A program made the translations under genes and the position numbers. DNA of 64,000 bases, from the NCBI GenBank assembly GCA_934675575.1, contig CAKUQQ010000006.1, positions 1-64,000 of the forward strand, in the 5' to 3' direction. This stretch comes from an uncultured Muribaculaceae bacterium (GTDB taxonomy: Bacteria > Bacteroidota > Bacteroidia > Bacteroidales > Muribaculaceae). Positions 8,652 to 18,666 of this stretch are shown here, piece after piece (the stretch's first letter is position 1; each line of letters opens with the position of its first letter). The notes under the pieces are model-generated. The model searched no databases. It worked only from the letters and a program-made list of their open reading frames with translations, and had not been told where the DNA came from.

Positions 8652-10841
8652 TCATTGCGGATTAATAACCCTGTCGCCTATCAATTTCGACAATCTCGCC
8701 CTCAAGTCATAAAGCTGCTGAAGCTCTTGCAGCAATTTCATGTCCTGTGTGGTTTGCAGCTTGCGTTGTGTGTCCTTGATTCTGCACTGTACTGTGGCAT
8801 AGCGCAAGTTTTGCATCGACTGCGGCACAAGCTCACGCAGATTGTCATATTCCGACGGAGCGTTGGTGAATATCTTGCTGAGCGGATACTCGTTGCCTAT
8901 CAGTGTGTTCGACACCGAGCGTATGTCGTCGTCCTCAACAGAGCACAGCTTCTTTTCAAGAAATTTGGCTCTGAACGAGTTGATTTCCTGCTGGCACTCG
9001 TTCTTGGCTGAATTTCGCACTTCTTCTTCCTTTTTAAGCAGCTCTTCCGGGTTCAAACCAGTCACATCAACATTGGCAATCCGCTCGTTGAACAGCTCGT
9101 GTTCCTTTTGCTGCAATTCTCGGCACAACGCCTCCATACCGCTGCGGAACTCATCGAAGCTGTTGCATGCGCAGTCAAAAATCTTGCGATATATCGGGTG
9201 ATGAAACTGGGTATTGTCGAGACTCATCTCATTGTAGATATACTCCAGCACCGAAGTAGGGTATATCTTGCCGTCGTCATACTCCGTGTCGCACAAATAG
9301 CACATGCCATAACGCACCACATATTTAATCACGATTTTCTCTGGCGGATATAGGTAGCGCTCCACATCAGTCTTTGCTTCAGTCGATGCAGAGGCATCTA
9401 CTATAGGCTCCACATTAGCTTCTTGTGCCGACGGTTGCTGTGCAGCGACAGTGGCTTGACTTTCTGCCACAGCGGTGCTGCCAATGCCCTCTATGCTCTC
9501 GCGAGCCTTTTCTCTTTGCTGCCGTTTGTAGTCGGCCTCGCGAGCCAATATGCGATTCTTTTTAATCTCTCTCAGAATTATTTGCTCGTCCATGCCTAAA
9601 GTGTTACTACATTCTTTGGCATACACCGAGCGCGTGATGTTTGACGGTATCACCGATATTGACTTCACTATCTCCGAAATCGCCTTCGATTTCTTGATGG
9701 GGTCTTTCTCGGCACCTTTAAGCAAAATTCGCATCTTGAAGTCGATGAAGTCCTCCTCGTTGGCATCAATGTATTCCTGTATCTGTGCCGTGCTGTGACT
9801 CTGCGCAAAGCTGTCTGGGTCGTGCTCAGGCGGCAGCAGCAGCACCTTGATGTTCAGCCCTTCGCCAAGCAGCATATCCACACCTCGCATAGCGGCATGA
9901 ATTCCGGCGGCATCACCGTCAAACATCTCTGTCACATTTTCACTGAAACGGTGAATTTTCTGAATGTGTCCCTCCGTCAGTGCCGTGCCCGACGATGCTA
10001 TCACGTTCTTGAACCCGGACTGGTGCATTGAAATCACATCGCAGTAGCCCTCAACTATGACGCATTTCTCTTTGCTGATTATGTCGCGCTTTGCCTGATA
10101 CAAGCCATATATCTCATTTCGCTTATTATAAATCAGCGATTCTGGCGAGTTCACATATTTTGCTGGGTCGTTTCGCAGCGTGCGTCCTCCAAATGCCACC
10201 ACCTTGCCGGCTATGTTAAACACAGGAAACATCACTCTGCCTCTAAAGCGGTCGTAACCGCCACCATGCTGGTCATCTATGCAGAGGCCCACCTTAAAAA
10301 GCAGTTCTCTGTTAAATCCCTTGGATATTGCAGAATCATATAGTGCAGACCTACCTTCGGGCGAATAGCCGAGATGAAATGTCTTGATTGACTCTGCATT
10401 AAAGCCCCGCTCCTTGAAATATGCCATGCCTATCTCTTGACCCTCTTGGGTGTCGTGCAGCTGGCGCTCAAAAAATCCACAAGCAAACTCATTGAGCATA
10501 AACATGCCCTCACGCTCTGATTGCTGGCGGCGTTCCTCATCGGTCAGTTCTTTTTCCTCTACTTCAATGTTGTATTTCTTTGCCAGATATTTTAGAGCCT
10601 CATAGTAGGAGAGTTGCTCGTGCTCCATTATGAAATTGACAGGACTTCCGCCTTTGCCGCACCCAAAGCAGTGGCAAATGCCCTTGGCTTTCGACACGTA
10701 GAACGATGGGGTCTTCTCGTTGTGAAACGGACACAACCCCACATAATTTGCACCGCGTCGGCGCAAGTTCACAAAATCTGACACAACGTCCACAATGTCG
10801 GCTGTGTCAAGTATCTTAGCTACAGTAGCTCTGTCTATCAT
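8652..10841 (-). CDS. dnaG: DNA primase
   Basis: Makes RNA primers for chromosome replication. The CHC2 zinc finger is complete (Cys37, His40, Cys58, Cys61), followed by the RNA-polymerase core and a Toprim domain with the acidic motifs VEGYCD and FDGDAAG. The C-terminal third (from about 460) begins with a Gln/Ala-rich linker and then a weakly conserved helical region that would contact the replicative helicase DnaB. At 729 residues it is longer than E. coli DnaG (about 580), which is common in Bacteroidales. An SD-like GAGGAG sits 9 bases before the ATG, unusual for this phylum. The gene has its own promoter just past the mutB terminator. Confidence 0.95.
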   Translation of the reverse strand: MIDRATVAKILDTADIVDVVSDFVNLRRRGANYVGLCPFHNEKTPSFYVSKAKGICHCFGCGKGGSPVNFIMEHEQLSYYEALKYLAKKYNIEVEEKELTDEERRQQSEREGMFMLNEFACGFFERQLHDTQEGQEIGMAYFKERGFNAESIKTFHLGYSPEGRSALYDSAISKGFNRELLFKVGLCIDDQHGGGYDRFRGRVMFPVFNIAGKVVAFGGRTLRNDPAKYVNSPESLIYNKRNEIYGLYQAKRDIISKEKCVIVEGYCDVISMHQSGFKNVIASSGTALTEGHIQKIHRFSENVTEMFDGDAAGIHAAMRGVDMLLGEGLNIKVLLLPPEHDPDSFAQSHSTAQIQEYIDANEEDFIDFKMRILLKGAEKDPIKKSKAISEIVKSISVIPSNITRSVYAKECSNTLGMDEQIILREIKKNRILAREADYKRQQREKARESIEGIGSTAVAESQATVAAQQPSAQEANVEPIVDASASTEAKTDVERYLYPPEKIVIKYVVRYGMCYLCDTEYDDGKIYPTSVLEYIYNEMSLDNTQFHHPIYRKIFDCACNSFDEFRSGMEALCRELQQKEHELFNERIANVDVTGLNPEELLKKEEEVRNSAKNECQQEINSFRAKFLEKKLCSVEDDDIRSVSNTLIGNEYPLSKIFTNAPSEYDNLRELVPQSMQNLRYATVQCRIKDTQRKLQTTQDMKLLQELQQLYDLRARLSKLIGDRVINPQ

Positions 10842-10867
10842 AAAAATTTCTCCTCAATATAGCCTCA

Positions 10868-10900
10868 CAAAGTTACTTAATTTGTGCCAATAGTGCCCAA
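10868..10900 (-). promoter_or_regulatory. Promoter of dnaG
   Basis: Minus-strand -7 box TAACTTTG (10868-10875) with TTGG at 10897-10900, spacer 21. The predicted leader of about 20 bases contains the GAGGAG ribosome-binding site. Confidence 0.6.
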
Positions 10901-10901
10901 T

Positions 10902-10939
10902 AAAAAAGTCCAGAGTTTCCTCTACAGAAAACCCTGGAC
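10902..10939 (-). terminator. Rho-independent terminator after mutB
   Basis: On the minus strand a stem based on GTCCAG/CTGGAC (10908-10913 with 10934-10939) is extended inward by a partly paired GTTT/AAAC, then followed by six U. It lies just downstream of the mutB stop. Confidence 0.75.
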
Positions 10940-10985
10940 CAAATATTCAGCGCAATCGCGTTAATTCATTGATTTCTTGTCACAA

Positions 10986-13124
10986 TCATTCGTCTTGTGC
11001 ATTGATAATCTCCATGATTTGGATTGCAGATTTCATAACCGAAGAACCTGGGCCGAATATGGCTGCCACGCCGTGCTTATACAAGAAGTCGTAGTCCTGC
11101 ACAGGTATCACACCGCCGGCTATCACGATGATGTCTTCGCGGCCAAGCTTTTTCAGTTCCTCTATCACTGCCGGAACGAGCGTCTTATGACCTGCAGCAA
11201 GCGATGACACGCCAAGCACGTTAACGTCGTTTTCAACTGCCTCCTTGGCCGACTCGGCAGGAGTTTGGAAGAGCGGTCCCATGTCCACGTCGAAGCCACA
11301 GTCGGCATATCCCGTTGCAACCACCTTTGCTCCACGGTCATGTCCGTCTTGACCCATCTTTGCTATCATGATACGCGGTTGGCGACCATGTTTCTTTGCC
11401 CATTCAGAAGTGAGCTTTCTTGCTTCTTCCAAATCGGGGTCTGATTTTGTTTCTTTTGAATACACGCCAGAAATCACATTTACTTTTGCTTTATAACGTC
11501 CCACGATTTCCTCGCAGGCATCTGAAATCTCACCCAGTGAGGCACGGTCTTTAGCACACTGCACGGCTATCTCCAGCAAGTTGCCTTTGCCTGTCTTGAC
11601 ACATTCTGTCAGCTCAGCCAAGTCAGCCTTCACCTTGTCGTTGTCACGGTTCTTATACAATTCCTGCAAGTGAGCCACCTGCTCATTCTTAACCTCGGTG
11701 TTATCGATTTCAAGAATGTCGATAGGAGCCTCCTTTTCAAGCTGGTACTTGTTGATACCCACGATTGTCTGGCGCCCTGAGTCGATACGCGCTTGTGTGC
11801 GTGCAGCTGCTTCCTCAATGCGCATCTTTGGCACACCTGTCTCAATGGCCTTGGCCATACCGCCAAGTTTCTCGATTTCCTCAATGTGCGCCCATGCCTT
11901 GTGTACAAGTTCATCTGTGAGTTTTTCCACATAATAAGAGCCTGCCCATGGGTCAATGGCCTTGGTCACATAAGTCTCTTGCTGAATGTAGATTTGCGTG
12001 TTGCGCGCAATGCGTGCAGAGAAATCGGTAGGCAGTGCAATAGCCTCGTCAAGGGCGTTGGTGTGGAGCGACTGGGTGTGACCCTGTGCTGCTGCCATAG
12101 CCTCGATACAAGTTCTGCCCACGTTGTTAAATGGGTCTTGTGCTGTCAGTGACCAACCCGACGTCTGCGAGTGCGTACGCAGCGACATTGATTTCGGGTT
12201 TTCTGCACCAAAGCTCTTCACAATCTTTGCCCAAAGCAGACGTCCGGCACGCATCTTGGCAATTTCAGTGAAGAAGTTCATCGAAATACCCCAGAAGAAC
12301 GACAGACGCGGAGCAAACTGGTCAACCTTGAGGCCTGCGTTCAAACCTGTTCTGATGTAGTCCAAACCATCGGCAAGTGTATAGGCAAGCTCGATGTCGG
12401 CTGTTGCACCGGCCTCTTGCATGTGGTAACCAGAGATTGATATTGAGTTGAACTTAGGCATATACTTTGAGGTGTACTCAAATATGCTTGCAATTATCTG
12501 CATTGAGAACTTAGGAGGGTAGATATAAGTGTTTCTCACCATGAACTCCTTGAGAATGTCGTTCTGGATTGTTCCTGCCATTTCCTCAAGTTTTGCGCCT
12601 TGCTCAAGGCCAGCTACTATGTAGAATGCCATAACAGGAAGCACTGCACCGTTCATTGTCATTGACACCGACATTCTGTTCAATGGAATACCAGAGAACA
12701 GCACCTTCATGTCCTCAACCGAGCAAATCGACACACCGGCCTTACCCACATCACCCACCACACGTGGGTTATCGGCGTTGTAGCCACGATGTGTTGGCAG
12801 GTCAAATGCCACAGAAAGACCTTTCTGACCAGAAGCCAAGTTGCGGCGATAGAACGCATTCGACTCTTTTGCCGTCGAGAAACCGGCATACTGACGCACT
12901 GTCCAGGGGCGGAACGGATACATCATGGAGTAGGGGCCTCCGAGAAATGGCGGAATTCCGGCCACGAAGTTCAAGTGCTCCAGTCCTTCCAAATCTTTTT
13001 TCGTATAGACGGGTTTTATGTCGAGCAACTCGGCATTTTTCCACGCTTTACCCATCTTTAGGGGCTTGTGTTCTACATTAAAAGCCTCATTAGCAATATC
13101 TATATTTTTAAAATTCGGTCTCAT
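10986..13124 (-). CDS. mutB: Methylmalonyl-CoA mutase, large (catalytic) subunit
   Basis: Adenosylcobalamin-dependent rearrangement of succinyl-CoA and (R)-methylmalonyl-CoA, the step that leads from succinate to propionate in gut Bacteroidales. The 712-residue protein has the N-terminal TIM-barrel ([22 protein letters not shown]) and the C-terminal B12-binding domain, with the cobalt-ligating motif DGHDRG (Asp593, His595, Gly598), then the [14 protein letters not shown] and [12 protein letters not shown] segments. It follows mutA with a 10-base gap, so the two are co-transcribed and form the heterodimer. The epimerase, carboxylase and MeaB-type chaperone are not in this window. Confidence 0.97.
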   Translation of the reverse strand: MRPNFKNIDIANEAFNVEHKPLKMGKAWKNAELLDIKPVYTKKDLEGLEHLNFVAGIPPFLGGPYSMMYPFRPWTVRQYAGFSTAKESNAFYRRNLASGQKGLSVAFDLPTHRGYNADNPRVVGDVGKAGVSICSVEDMKVLFSGIPLNRMSVSMTMNGAVLPVMAFYIVAGLEQGAKLEEMAGTIQNDILKEFMVRNTYIYPPKFSMQIIASIFEYTSKYMPKFNSISISGYHMQEAGATADIELAYTLADGLDYIRTGLNAGLKVDQFAPRLSFFWGISMNFFTEIAKMRAGRLLWAKIVKSFGAENPKSMSLRTHSQTSGWSLTAQDPFNNVGRTCIEAMAAAQGHTQSLHTNALDEAIALPTDFSARIARNTQIYIQQETYVTKAIDPWAGSYYVEKLTDELVHKAWAHIEEIEKLGGMAKAIETGVPKMRIEEAAARTQARIDSGRQTIVGINKYQLEKEAPIDILEIDNTEVKNEQVAHLQELYKNRDNDKVKADLAELTECVKTGKGNLLEIAVQCAKDRASLGEISDACEEIVGRYKAKVNVISGVYSKETKSDPDLEEARKLTSEWAKKHGRQPRIMIAKMGQDGHDRGAKVVATGYADCGFDVDMGPLFQTPAESAKEAVENDVNVLGVSSLAAGHKTLVPAVIEELKKLGREDIIVIAGGVIPVQDYDFLYKHGVAAIFGPGSSVMKSAIQIMEIINAQDE

Positions 13125-13134
13125 CTTGTTGTCT

Positions 13135-14952
13135 TTATTTTAAAAGTTTTGCATTGAATGCCTTCAATGTCTCAAGAACATTTGTACGCACGTTTATGAA
13201 GTTTTCCACTCCCATTGCATTAAACTCATCTGTCTCCGGACCTGCGAGCACAAACACTGCACGGCCATCAAGTCCCTTGATTGCATCGGGAATGTATGTT
13301 GGATATTCCTCGTCGCTTGAGCAGAGCACCACTATGTCGGCATTAGCCTTGATTGCGGCGTCCACACCCTCGGCCACTGTGGCAAATCCCAGATTGTCAA
13401 CAAGGTCATATCCGGCACAAGCAAAGAAGTTGCATGAGAATTGTGCGCGGGCTATGCGCATTGCGGCCTTGTTGCCTATTGTCAGCATAAATGCCTTAGG
13501 CTTGTGTGCAGCTCTTTCGGTTGCAAGTCTCACTTGCTCATATTCGCTCGACAGGCGCTGGTTGTTAAGTGCGCCTGCTGGTGCTGCGGTGTAGTTCACA
13601 TTGTCGGCCTTGTCGCCCACCTTTTCTGTGAAGTTAGGGAATTGGTTCACACCCACGAGTTGCTCACGTCTGCGAGCCAGCTTGTCGTGGCGCGATGCTG
13701 CCGATTTGTTCACGGCACTCACCACCACGCCCTCCTCAAGGGCTGCGTTAAATCCACCAAGGTCCTCAGTCTCCACAAACAGTTGCCAACCGCATTTTGC
13801 AATCGACATTGTGAGTGACTCTATGTAGTAAGAGCCTCCGGCTGGGTCCACCACCTTGTCCAAGTGACTTTCCTCTTTCAGCAATATCTGCTGGTTGCGT
13901 GCCATGCGCTCCGAGAAGTCGTCAGCAGACTTGTAAGCGTGGTCAAACGGAGTAACCGTGATTTCATCTACATTGGCCAGAGCTGCGCTCATTGCCTCGG
14001 TTTGAGAGCGGAGCAGGTTAACGTATGGGTCATACACTGTTTGGTTGAATTCTGTTGTGATGGCATTCACAAGCATCTTGCACGAAGCATCGTCTTTCGG
14101 ACCATATTGCTTCACAATCTGAGCCCACAGCATGCGTGCTGCACGGAATTTTGCAAGTTCCATGAAATACACTGTGCACACGCCCATATTGAACTTGATG
14201 CGTTGAGCCACCTCATCTACCGTGAAGCCGGCGTCAGTGAGTTCTGCCAGAAATTCATTGCCCCACGACAAAGCATAACCGAGCTCCTGATACACAAATG
14301 CTCCGGCATTGTTAAACATCTGGGCATCTACGGTGAAGCAGCGGAGTCCCTTTACCGGAGCTACCACTTTCAGCAGTTCTGAAGCAGTGGCTTTCACGTC
14401 GCCAGGATATTTTGTGCCTTTTTTGAGTATGTGCTTAAATGGGTCGAAGTTCACCGAGCCGCTGAACGTGTCGGCTGCCCCAGCTTTTTCCACAAGCTCC
14501 ACAAGCCGTTTTGCCACCTCTGTCACATGCTTGCAGCAAGTCATGATGTTCACTTCCACCTTGCTCAAGTCTATGCCGTCGAGCAGCACGGCAAGGTCGG
14601 CATCGGGCTTAATCTTAAATCCCAATGCTGTCACACCTTTTGTCAGCAGCTTTTTAGCTTTTTCGTTGGCGGCTGGCACGTCTGTCACTTCTATGTCTTG
14701 ACGTATGCTCCAGTCGTTATTAACATGGGTACCACGCAAATAAGGATATTCTCCAGGAAGAGAATCCGTTGTCTTAAAGTCTTTAATGTTTTCACCGCGA
14801 TACATGGGTTGAAAATCAAAGCCTTCATTTGTTCGCCACACCAATTTTTTGTTGAAGTCAGCCCCTTTAAGGTCAACTTCCACCTTTGCGCGCCACTCTT
14901 CAGTGGTCACAGGTTTAAATTGGGCAAACAATTGTTCTTTTTTTTCTGCCAT
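13135..14952 (-). CDS. mutA: Methylmalonyl-CoA mutase, small subunit
   Basis: Partner subunit of MutB. At 605 residues it has the same overall fold, with a TIM-barrel half ([26 protein letters not shown] is the helical part) and a degenerate B12-type domain near the C-terminus ([18 protein letters not shown]) that lacks DxHxxG. That loss is normal for MutA, whose role is structural. It is the first gene of the pair and is preceded by a promoter-like box about 80 bases upstream. The MutA/MutB organisation is as in Bacteroides and Propionibacterium rather than the single-chain enzyme of animals. Confidence 0.95.
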   Translation of the reverse strand: MAEKKEQLFAQFKPVTTEEWRAKVEVDLKGADFNKKLVWRTNEGFDFQPMYRGENIKDFKTTDSLPGEYPYLRGTHVNNDWSIRQDIEVTDVPAANEKAKKLLTKGVTALGFKIKPDADLAVLLDGIDLSKVEVNIMTCCKHVTEVAKRLVELVEKAGAADTFSGSVNFDPFKHILKKGTKYPGDVKATASELLKVVAPVKGLRCFTVDAQMFNNAGAFVYQELGYALSWGNEFLAELTDAGFTVDEVAQRIKFNMGVCTVYFMELAKFRAARMLWAQIVKQYGPKDDASCKMLVNAITTEFNQTVYDPYVNLLRSQTEAMSAALANVDEITVTPFDHAYKSADDFSERMARNQQILLKEESHLDKVVDPAGGSYYIESLTMSIAKCGWQLFVETEDLGGFNAALEEGVVVSAVNKSAASRHDKLARRREQLVGVNQFPNFTEKVGDKADNVNYTAAPAGALNNQRLSSEYEQVRLATERAAHKPKAFMLTIGNKAAMRIARAQFSCNFFACAGYDLVDNLGFATVAEGVDAAIKANADIVVLCSSDEEYPTYIPDAIKGLDGRAVFVLAGPETDEFNAMGVENFINVRTNVLETLKAFNAKLLK

Positions 14953-15033
14953 AATTTAAGTTTAGTATTTTATAGTAACTATTGTATATTTTCCGACTTG
15001 GCTGGCATTTCATTTCGAAATGCACCCACTTCA

Positions 15034-15063
15034 CAAAGATAAATATTTATTGGCAATCACCAA
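15034..15063 (-). promoter_or_regulatory. Promoter of mutA-mutB
   Basis: Minus-strand -7 box TATCTTTG (15034-15041) with TTGG at 15060-15063, spacer 18. This leaves a leader of roughly 75-80 bases before mutA. Confidence 0.55.
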
Positions 15064-15142
15064 TATTTTTAACCAACATTTTGTGATTATGAACTCTTTA
15101 CGCTTGCGCTTACATATCGAAACCCAGTCACGCCACAAAACA

Positions 15143-15184
15143 GCAAGCGAGAAAAGGGGAGTCATTCCGCCTTTTCTCGCTTGC
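15143..15184 (-). terminator. Long-stem terminator after lpxA
   Basis: A perfect 15-bp inverted repeat (15143-15157 with 15170-15184, arm GCAAGCGAGAAAAGG) with a 12-nt loop, 30 bases past the lpxA stop. The minus-strand side runs into tgttttg, a weak U tract. Confidence 0.65.
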
Positions 15185-15214
15185 CTATGTTCTGTTTAGA
15201 TTGATTTCGTCCGC

Positions 15215-15994
15215 TTAAACGCTCGACCTGATGATTCCTCGTGACGATTTTGTCACAAAATCAAGCACAGCGTCGCGCTCCGGGCTTTGCGGCATGTCTT
15301 CTTTTATTTTTGCCACAGCTGCCGTCACATTCAGCTCTGAGTGGTACAGACGGCGATACACATCTTGCACAGTGTCAATCTGTTCTTGCGAGAAACCTCT
15401 GCGTCGCAAGCCCACCGAATTCACGCCCTCATACACGAGCGGAAAGCGGCCTGCCATTGCAAATGGTGGCACGTCTTTGCTCACGAGCGAGCCGCCCTGT
15501 ATCATCACATGCTGGCCTATATGGGTGAACTGATGCACAAGCGTGCCACCGCCTATCACAGCCCAGTCGCCCACCACCACTTCGCCGGCAAGCTGCGTGG
15601 TGTTCGACATTATCACGTGGTCGCCGAGCACACAGTCATGAGCCACATGGCAATAGGCCATAATCAAGCAGTAGCTGCCCACCACGGTCTTTCCCTTAGA
15701 GGCTGTGCCGCGATGCACCGTGGCAAACTCCCTTATGTTGGTGTTGTCGCCTATTATGGTCAGTGTTTCCTCGCCCTTGAACTTCAAGTCTTGCGGTATG
15801 TCGCTAATCGACGCTCCTGCGTGTATGTGGCAATTTTTGCCGATTCGGGCGCCGGAATGAATTGTGGCATTGCTGTCAATCACAGTGTTGTCACCAATCT
15901 CCACATTATCTTCTATCGTCACAAACGGGCCGATTTCCACATTTTTGCCAATTTTTGCTTTAGGGCTTATATATGACAGTTCTCGCTTGTCCAT
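15215..15994 (-). CDS. lpxA: UDP-N-acetylglucosamine O-acyltransferase
   Basis: First enzyme of lipid A synthesis; it moves a hydroxyacyl chain from acyl carrier protein to UDP-GlcNAc in the cytoplasm. At 259 residues it has the usual length. The N-terminal two thirds is a left-handed beta-helix of hexapeptide repeats (SPKAKIGKNVEIGPFVTIED and onward), with the catalytic His likely in the AYCHVAHDCVLGD segment, and the C-terminal helical acyltransferase_11 region (YEGVNSVGLRRRGFS) follows. It is the last gene of lpxD, lpxC-fabZ, lpxA; the gap to lpxC-fabZ is only 17 bases. It ends before a strong hairpin. Confidence 0.96.
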   Translation of the reverse strand: MDKRELSYISPKAKIGKNVEIGPFVTIEDNVEIGDNTVIDSNATIHSGARIGKNCHIHAGASISDIPQDLKFKGEETLTIIGDNTNIREFATVHRGTASKGKTVVGSYCLIMAYCHVAHDCVLGDHVIMSNTTQLAGEVVVGDWAVIGGGTLVHQFTHIGQHVMIQGGSLVSKDVPPFAMAGRFPLVYEGVNSVGLRRRGFSQEQIDTVQDVYRRLYHSELNVTAAVAKIKEDMPQSPERDAVLDFVTKSSRGIIRSSV

Positions 15995-16011
15995 GTTTCT
16001 GTTTTTGCGAA

Positions 16012-17403
16012 TTATTTGTTTTTAATTATTTGTGCCATGAATTCTGCCTCCGACACCACTTTTTCTCCCACAAATGCGTAGCCTTTCATCACAGCGCAAC
16101 CGTGGTGTATGGGCGAAATCAGCGACAAGTGGAATATCAGCGTGTCGCCAGGAACCACCTTTTGACGGAATTTCACATTGTCAATCTTCATGAAGTAGGT
16201 GGAATATTGCTCAGGGTGCTCCAGAGTGCCCATCACAAGCATTGCGCCGGTTTGTGCCATGGCTTCCACTTGCAGCACGCCAGGCATCACAGGCTCTTGT
16301 GGAAAGTGTCCCTGAAAATAGGGTTCGTTGCCCGACACATTTTTCACGCCCACCACATGGGTTTTGCCAAGCTCTATTATCTTATCAACCAAGAGCATGG
16401 GATAGCGGTGGGGGAGTATCTCCCTTATGCGGTTCACGTCCATCACCGGTTGTGCGTTTGGGTCGTATTCCGGTGCTTGCACGTTTTGATATTTCAGTTC
16501 CTGTCTGATTTTTCGCGACAGTCTGTTGTTGATGGTGTGACCTGGCTTTGTGGCAATGATGCGTCCCTTGAGCGGACGGCCTATGAGCGCAAGGTCGCCA
16601 AGCACGTCGAGCAACTTGTGGCGAGCAGGCTCGTTGTTATACACGAGCGGTTTGTTGTTCAAGTAGCCCAGCTCATCTACATGCTTGTGTTGCACGTGCA
16701 TCAAGTCAGCGAGTTTGTCCAAGTCCTCCTGCTTCATTGGACTGTCATATATCACAATGGCATTGTCGAGATCACCACCCTTTATGAGATTGTGCTGCAC
16801 AAGCGGCAAAATCTCTCGCACAAACACAAATGTGCGGCTGGCGGCTATCTCTTTCTTGAAATCGCGCAAATTGTCAAGCGAGGCAAATTGGTTAGGCAGA
16901 ATGGGGGAGTCAAACGCGATCATGGTGTCTATTGAGAACTCATCGTCGGGCAGCACTATCAGTGATGCACCAGTCTGCTCGTCAAACACTTTTATGCGTT
17001 GCTTAACCACATAATATTCTTTTTCGGCATCTTGCTCCACCACACCCACTTCGTCTATGTGGTTGGCTATCTCTATTGCGCTGCCGTCAAGTATTGGAAT
17101 TTCAGGAGCGTTCACCTCTATCAGGCAGTTGTCTATTCCTGCGGCATAAAGTGCCGCCATGGCATGTTCTATCGTGCCCACACGCACATCGCCGTTGCTG
17201 CGGCTTGCTATCACTGTGCCTCTGGTGGTTTGCACCACATTCTCGGCGAGGGCAGCCACCGTGGGTTGGCCTTCAAGGTCCATGCGCTTCAGCACATAGC
17301 CTGTGTTTACATCGGCTGGCTTAAATGTTGCCGTTATGTGCAAACCGGTGTGAAGTCCCTTGCCCGAAACTGAAAATTGACTTTTTAATGTCAGTTGTTT
17401 CAT
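16012..17403 (-). CDS. lpxC-fabZ: Bifunctional LpxC deacetylase / FabZ dehydratase
   Basis: A fusion of UDP-3-O-acyl-GlcNAc deacetylase (about residues 1-300) and 3-hydroxyacyl-ACP dehydratase (about 315-463). The LpxC part shows the zinc ligands: His in TIEHAMAALYAAG and the HxxxD motif HKLLDVLGD, with the hydrophobic-substrate loop. The FabZ part has the catalytic His in GHFPQEPVMPG and Glu in VLQVEAMAQTG. FabZ dehydrates hydroxyacyl-ACP toward fatty acids, whereas LpxA and LpxD consume it, so the fusion puts a branch-point enzyme beside the lipid A path. This fused form is known in Bacteroidetes. It sits in operon with lpxD and lpxA. Confidence 0.97.
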   Translation of the reverse strand: MKQLTLKSQFSVSGKGLHTGLHITATFKPADVNTGYVLKRMDLEGQPTVAALAENVVQTTRGTVIASRSNGDVRVGTIEHAMAALYAAGIDNCLIEVNAPEIPILDGSAIEIANHIDEVGVVEQDAEKEYYVVKQRIKVFDEQTGASLIVLPDDEFSIDTMIAFDSPILPNQFASLDNLRDFKKEIAASRTFVFVREILPLVQHNLIKGGDLDNAIVIYDSPMKQEDLDKLADLMHVQHKHVDELGYLNNKPLVYNNEPARHKLLDVLGDLALIGRPLKGRIIATKPGHTINNRLSRKIRQELKYQNVQAPEYDPNAQPVMDVNRIREILPHRYPMLLVDKIIELGKTHVVGVKNVSGNEPYFQGHFPQEPVMPGVLQVEAMAQTGAMLVMGTLEHPEQYSTYFMKIDNVKFRQKVVPGDTLIFHLSLISPIHHGCAVMKGYAFVGEKVVSEAEFMAQIIKNK

Positions 17404-17466
17404 TTCTTTATAATAATTGTCTATTATTTTTCATGTTTTTCAATCAAACGCGCGCGGTCCAGGCGT

Positions 17467-18501
17467 TCAGTCTTTCTTGCCGCCGTTCACGAGCTTCTTG
17501 AGTGCGCCGATGTCGTTGTACATCTCGCCCAGACGCTTGAGATACACATTTTGCCTTGCAAACTCCAGAGCGTTGATGGCAGGGGAGCCAAGCACACGCT
17601 TCTTGTCGCCAATGCTGTTTGGTATGCCCGACTGTGCGCCTATTCCGTTGTAGTCGCCCACGGTTATGTGGCCGGCGAAACCCACTTGTCCGCCCACCAT
17701 GTTGTGCTTGCCAATCTTGGTTGAGCCGGCGATGCCCACTTGGGCTGCCATCACGGTGTTTTCTCCTATTTCCACATTGTGTGCCACCTGAATCAAGTTG
17801 TCGAGCTTCACACCCTTGTGAATCACTGTTGCACCCATTGTGGCACGGTCTATCGTGGTGTTTGCGCCTATCTCCACATCGTCCTCAAGAATCACGATGC
17901 CCACCTGCGATATTTTCTCGTATGTGCCATCAGCCTTGGGGGCAAAGCCAAAACCGTCACCGCCTATCGTGGCTCCGCCTTGCACAATGCAGCGGTTGCC
18001 TATGCGGCAACCATGATACACCTTCACGCCAGGATAGAGCGTCACATCGTCGCCTATCTCCACGTCATCGCCCACATAAACCTGCGGATATATTTTCACG
18101 TTTTTGCCGAGCTTAACGTTTTTGCCGATATAGGCAAACGCTCCCACGTATGCTCCTTCGGGCAGTGTCACGTCCTCGCTCACATACGACGGTTGCTCCA
18201 CGCCCACCTTTTCAGGGCGTTGGCTGTTCACAAAGTTCAGCAGGTCGGCAATGGTAGTGTAGGGGTCTGCCACCTTTATCAGCGTGGCCGTCACCGGGTG
18301 TTCTGGTTCAAAGTCGTTTCGCACGAGCACTGCAGTGGCCTCGGTCGAGTAGATATAGTGGGTGTACTTTGGATTTGCCAAAAATGTTATTGAGCCTTTC
18401 TTGGCTTCTTCTATTTTTGCATAGTTGGTAATCACAGCCTTAGCGTCACCTTCGACGGTGCCTTTCACGATGGCGGCAAGCTGCTCAACAGTAATTTCCA
18501 T
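17467..18501 (-). CDS. lpxD: UDP-3-O-(hydroxyacyl)glucosamine N-acyltransferase
   Basis: Third lipid A step: adds a second hydroxyacyl chain to the deacetylated LpxC product. The 344-residue protein has an N-terminal uridine-binding domain ([14 protein letters not shown] to about 105) and a long hexapeptide beta-helix (about 110-320), with the catalytic-type His in the [14 protein letters not shown] region, then the C-terminal helix. It is the first gene of the lpx operon, 63 bases from lpxC-fabZ, and has a consensus-like promoter just upstream. Confidence 0.95.
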   Translation of the reverse strand: MEITVEQLAAIVKGTVEGDAKAVITNYAKIEEAKKGSITFLANPKYTHYIYSTEATAVLVRNDFEPEHPVTATLIKVADPYTTIADLLNFVNSQRPEKVGVEQPSYVSEDVTLPEGAYVGAFAYIGKNVKLGKNVKIYPQVYVGDDVEIGDDVTLYPGVKVYHGCRIGNRCIVQGGATIGGDGFGFAPKADGTYEKISQVGIVILEDDVEIGANTTIDRATMGATVIHKGVKLDNLIQVAHNVEIGENTVMAAQVGIAGSTKIGKHNMVGGQVGFAGHITVGDYNGIGAQSGIPNSIGDKKRVLGSPAINALEFARQNVYLKRLGEMYNDIGALKKLVNGGKKD

Positions 18502-18536
18502 CTTGTTATTTTATTTTACCGTATTTTAATATTTCA

Positions 18537-18567
18537 CAAAGTTCTAAAAAATGACCGACTTGGCAAA
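18537..18567 (-). promoter_or_regulatory. Promoter of the lpxD-lpxC/fabZ-lpxA operon
   Basis: Minus-strand TTTG (18564-18567), 19-base spacer, then GAACTTTG (18537-18544), differing from TAnnTTTG at the first two positions. A leader of about 30 bases precedes lpxD. Confidence 0.5.
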
Positions 18568-18596
18568 GTATTACTGCTTAAAATATTATAAAACAA

Positions 18597-18630
18597 GTCC
18601 GGTGAAACTCTTTTGCAAATTTCACCGGAC
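18597..18630 (-). terminator. Terminator after the Ig-like protein gene
   Basis: A perfect 11-bp stem (18597-18607 with 18620-18630, arm GTCCGGTGAAA) followed on the minus strand by ttgttttataat, shortly past the stop at 18667. Confidence 0.75.
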
Positions 18631-18666
18631 CTGCATCACAGCTGCTCACGCAGCGCAGTTTGATTG

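Noticed and set aside
15973..16935. A 320-residue open frame opposite lpxC-fabZ.
   Set aside because: The plus-strand reading has the bias and absence of motifs of an antisense shadow; the fused lpxC-fabZ is certain.
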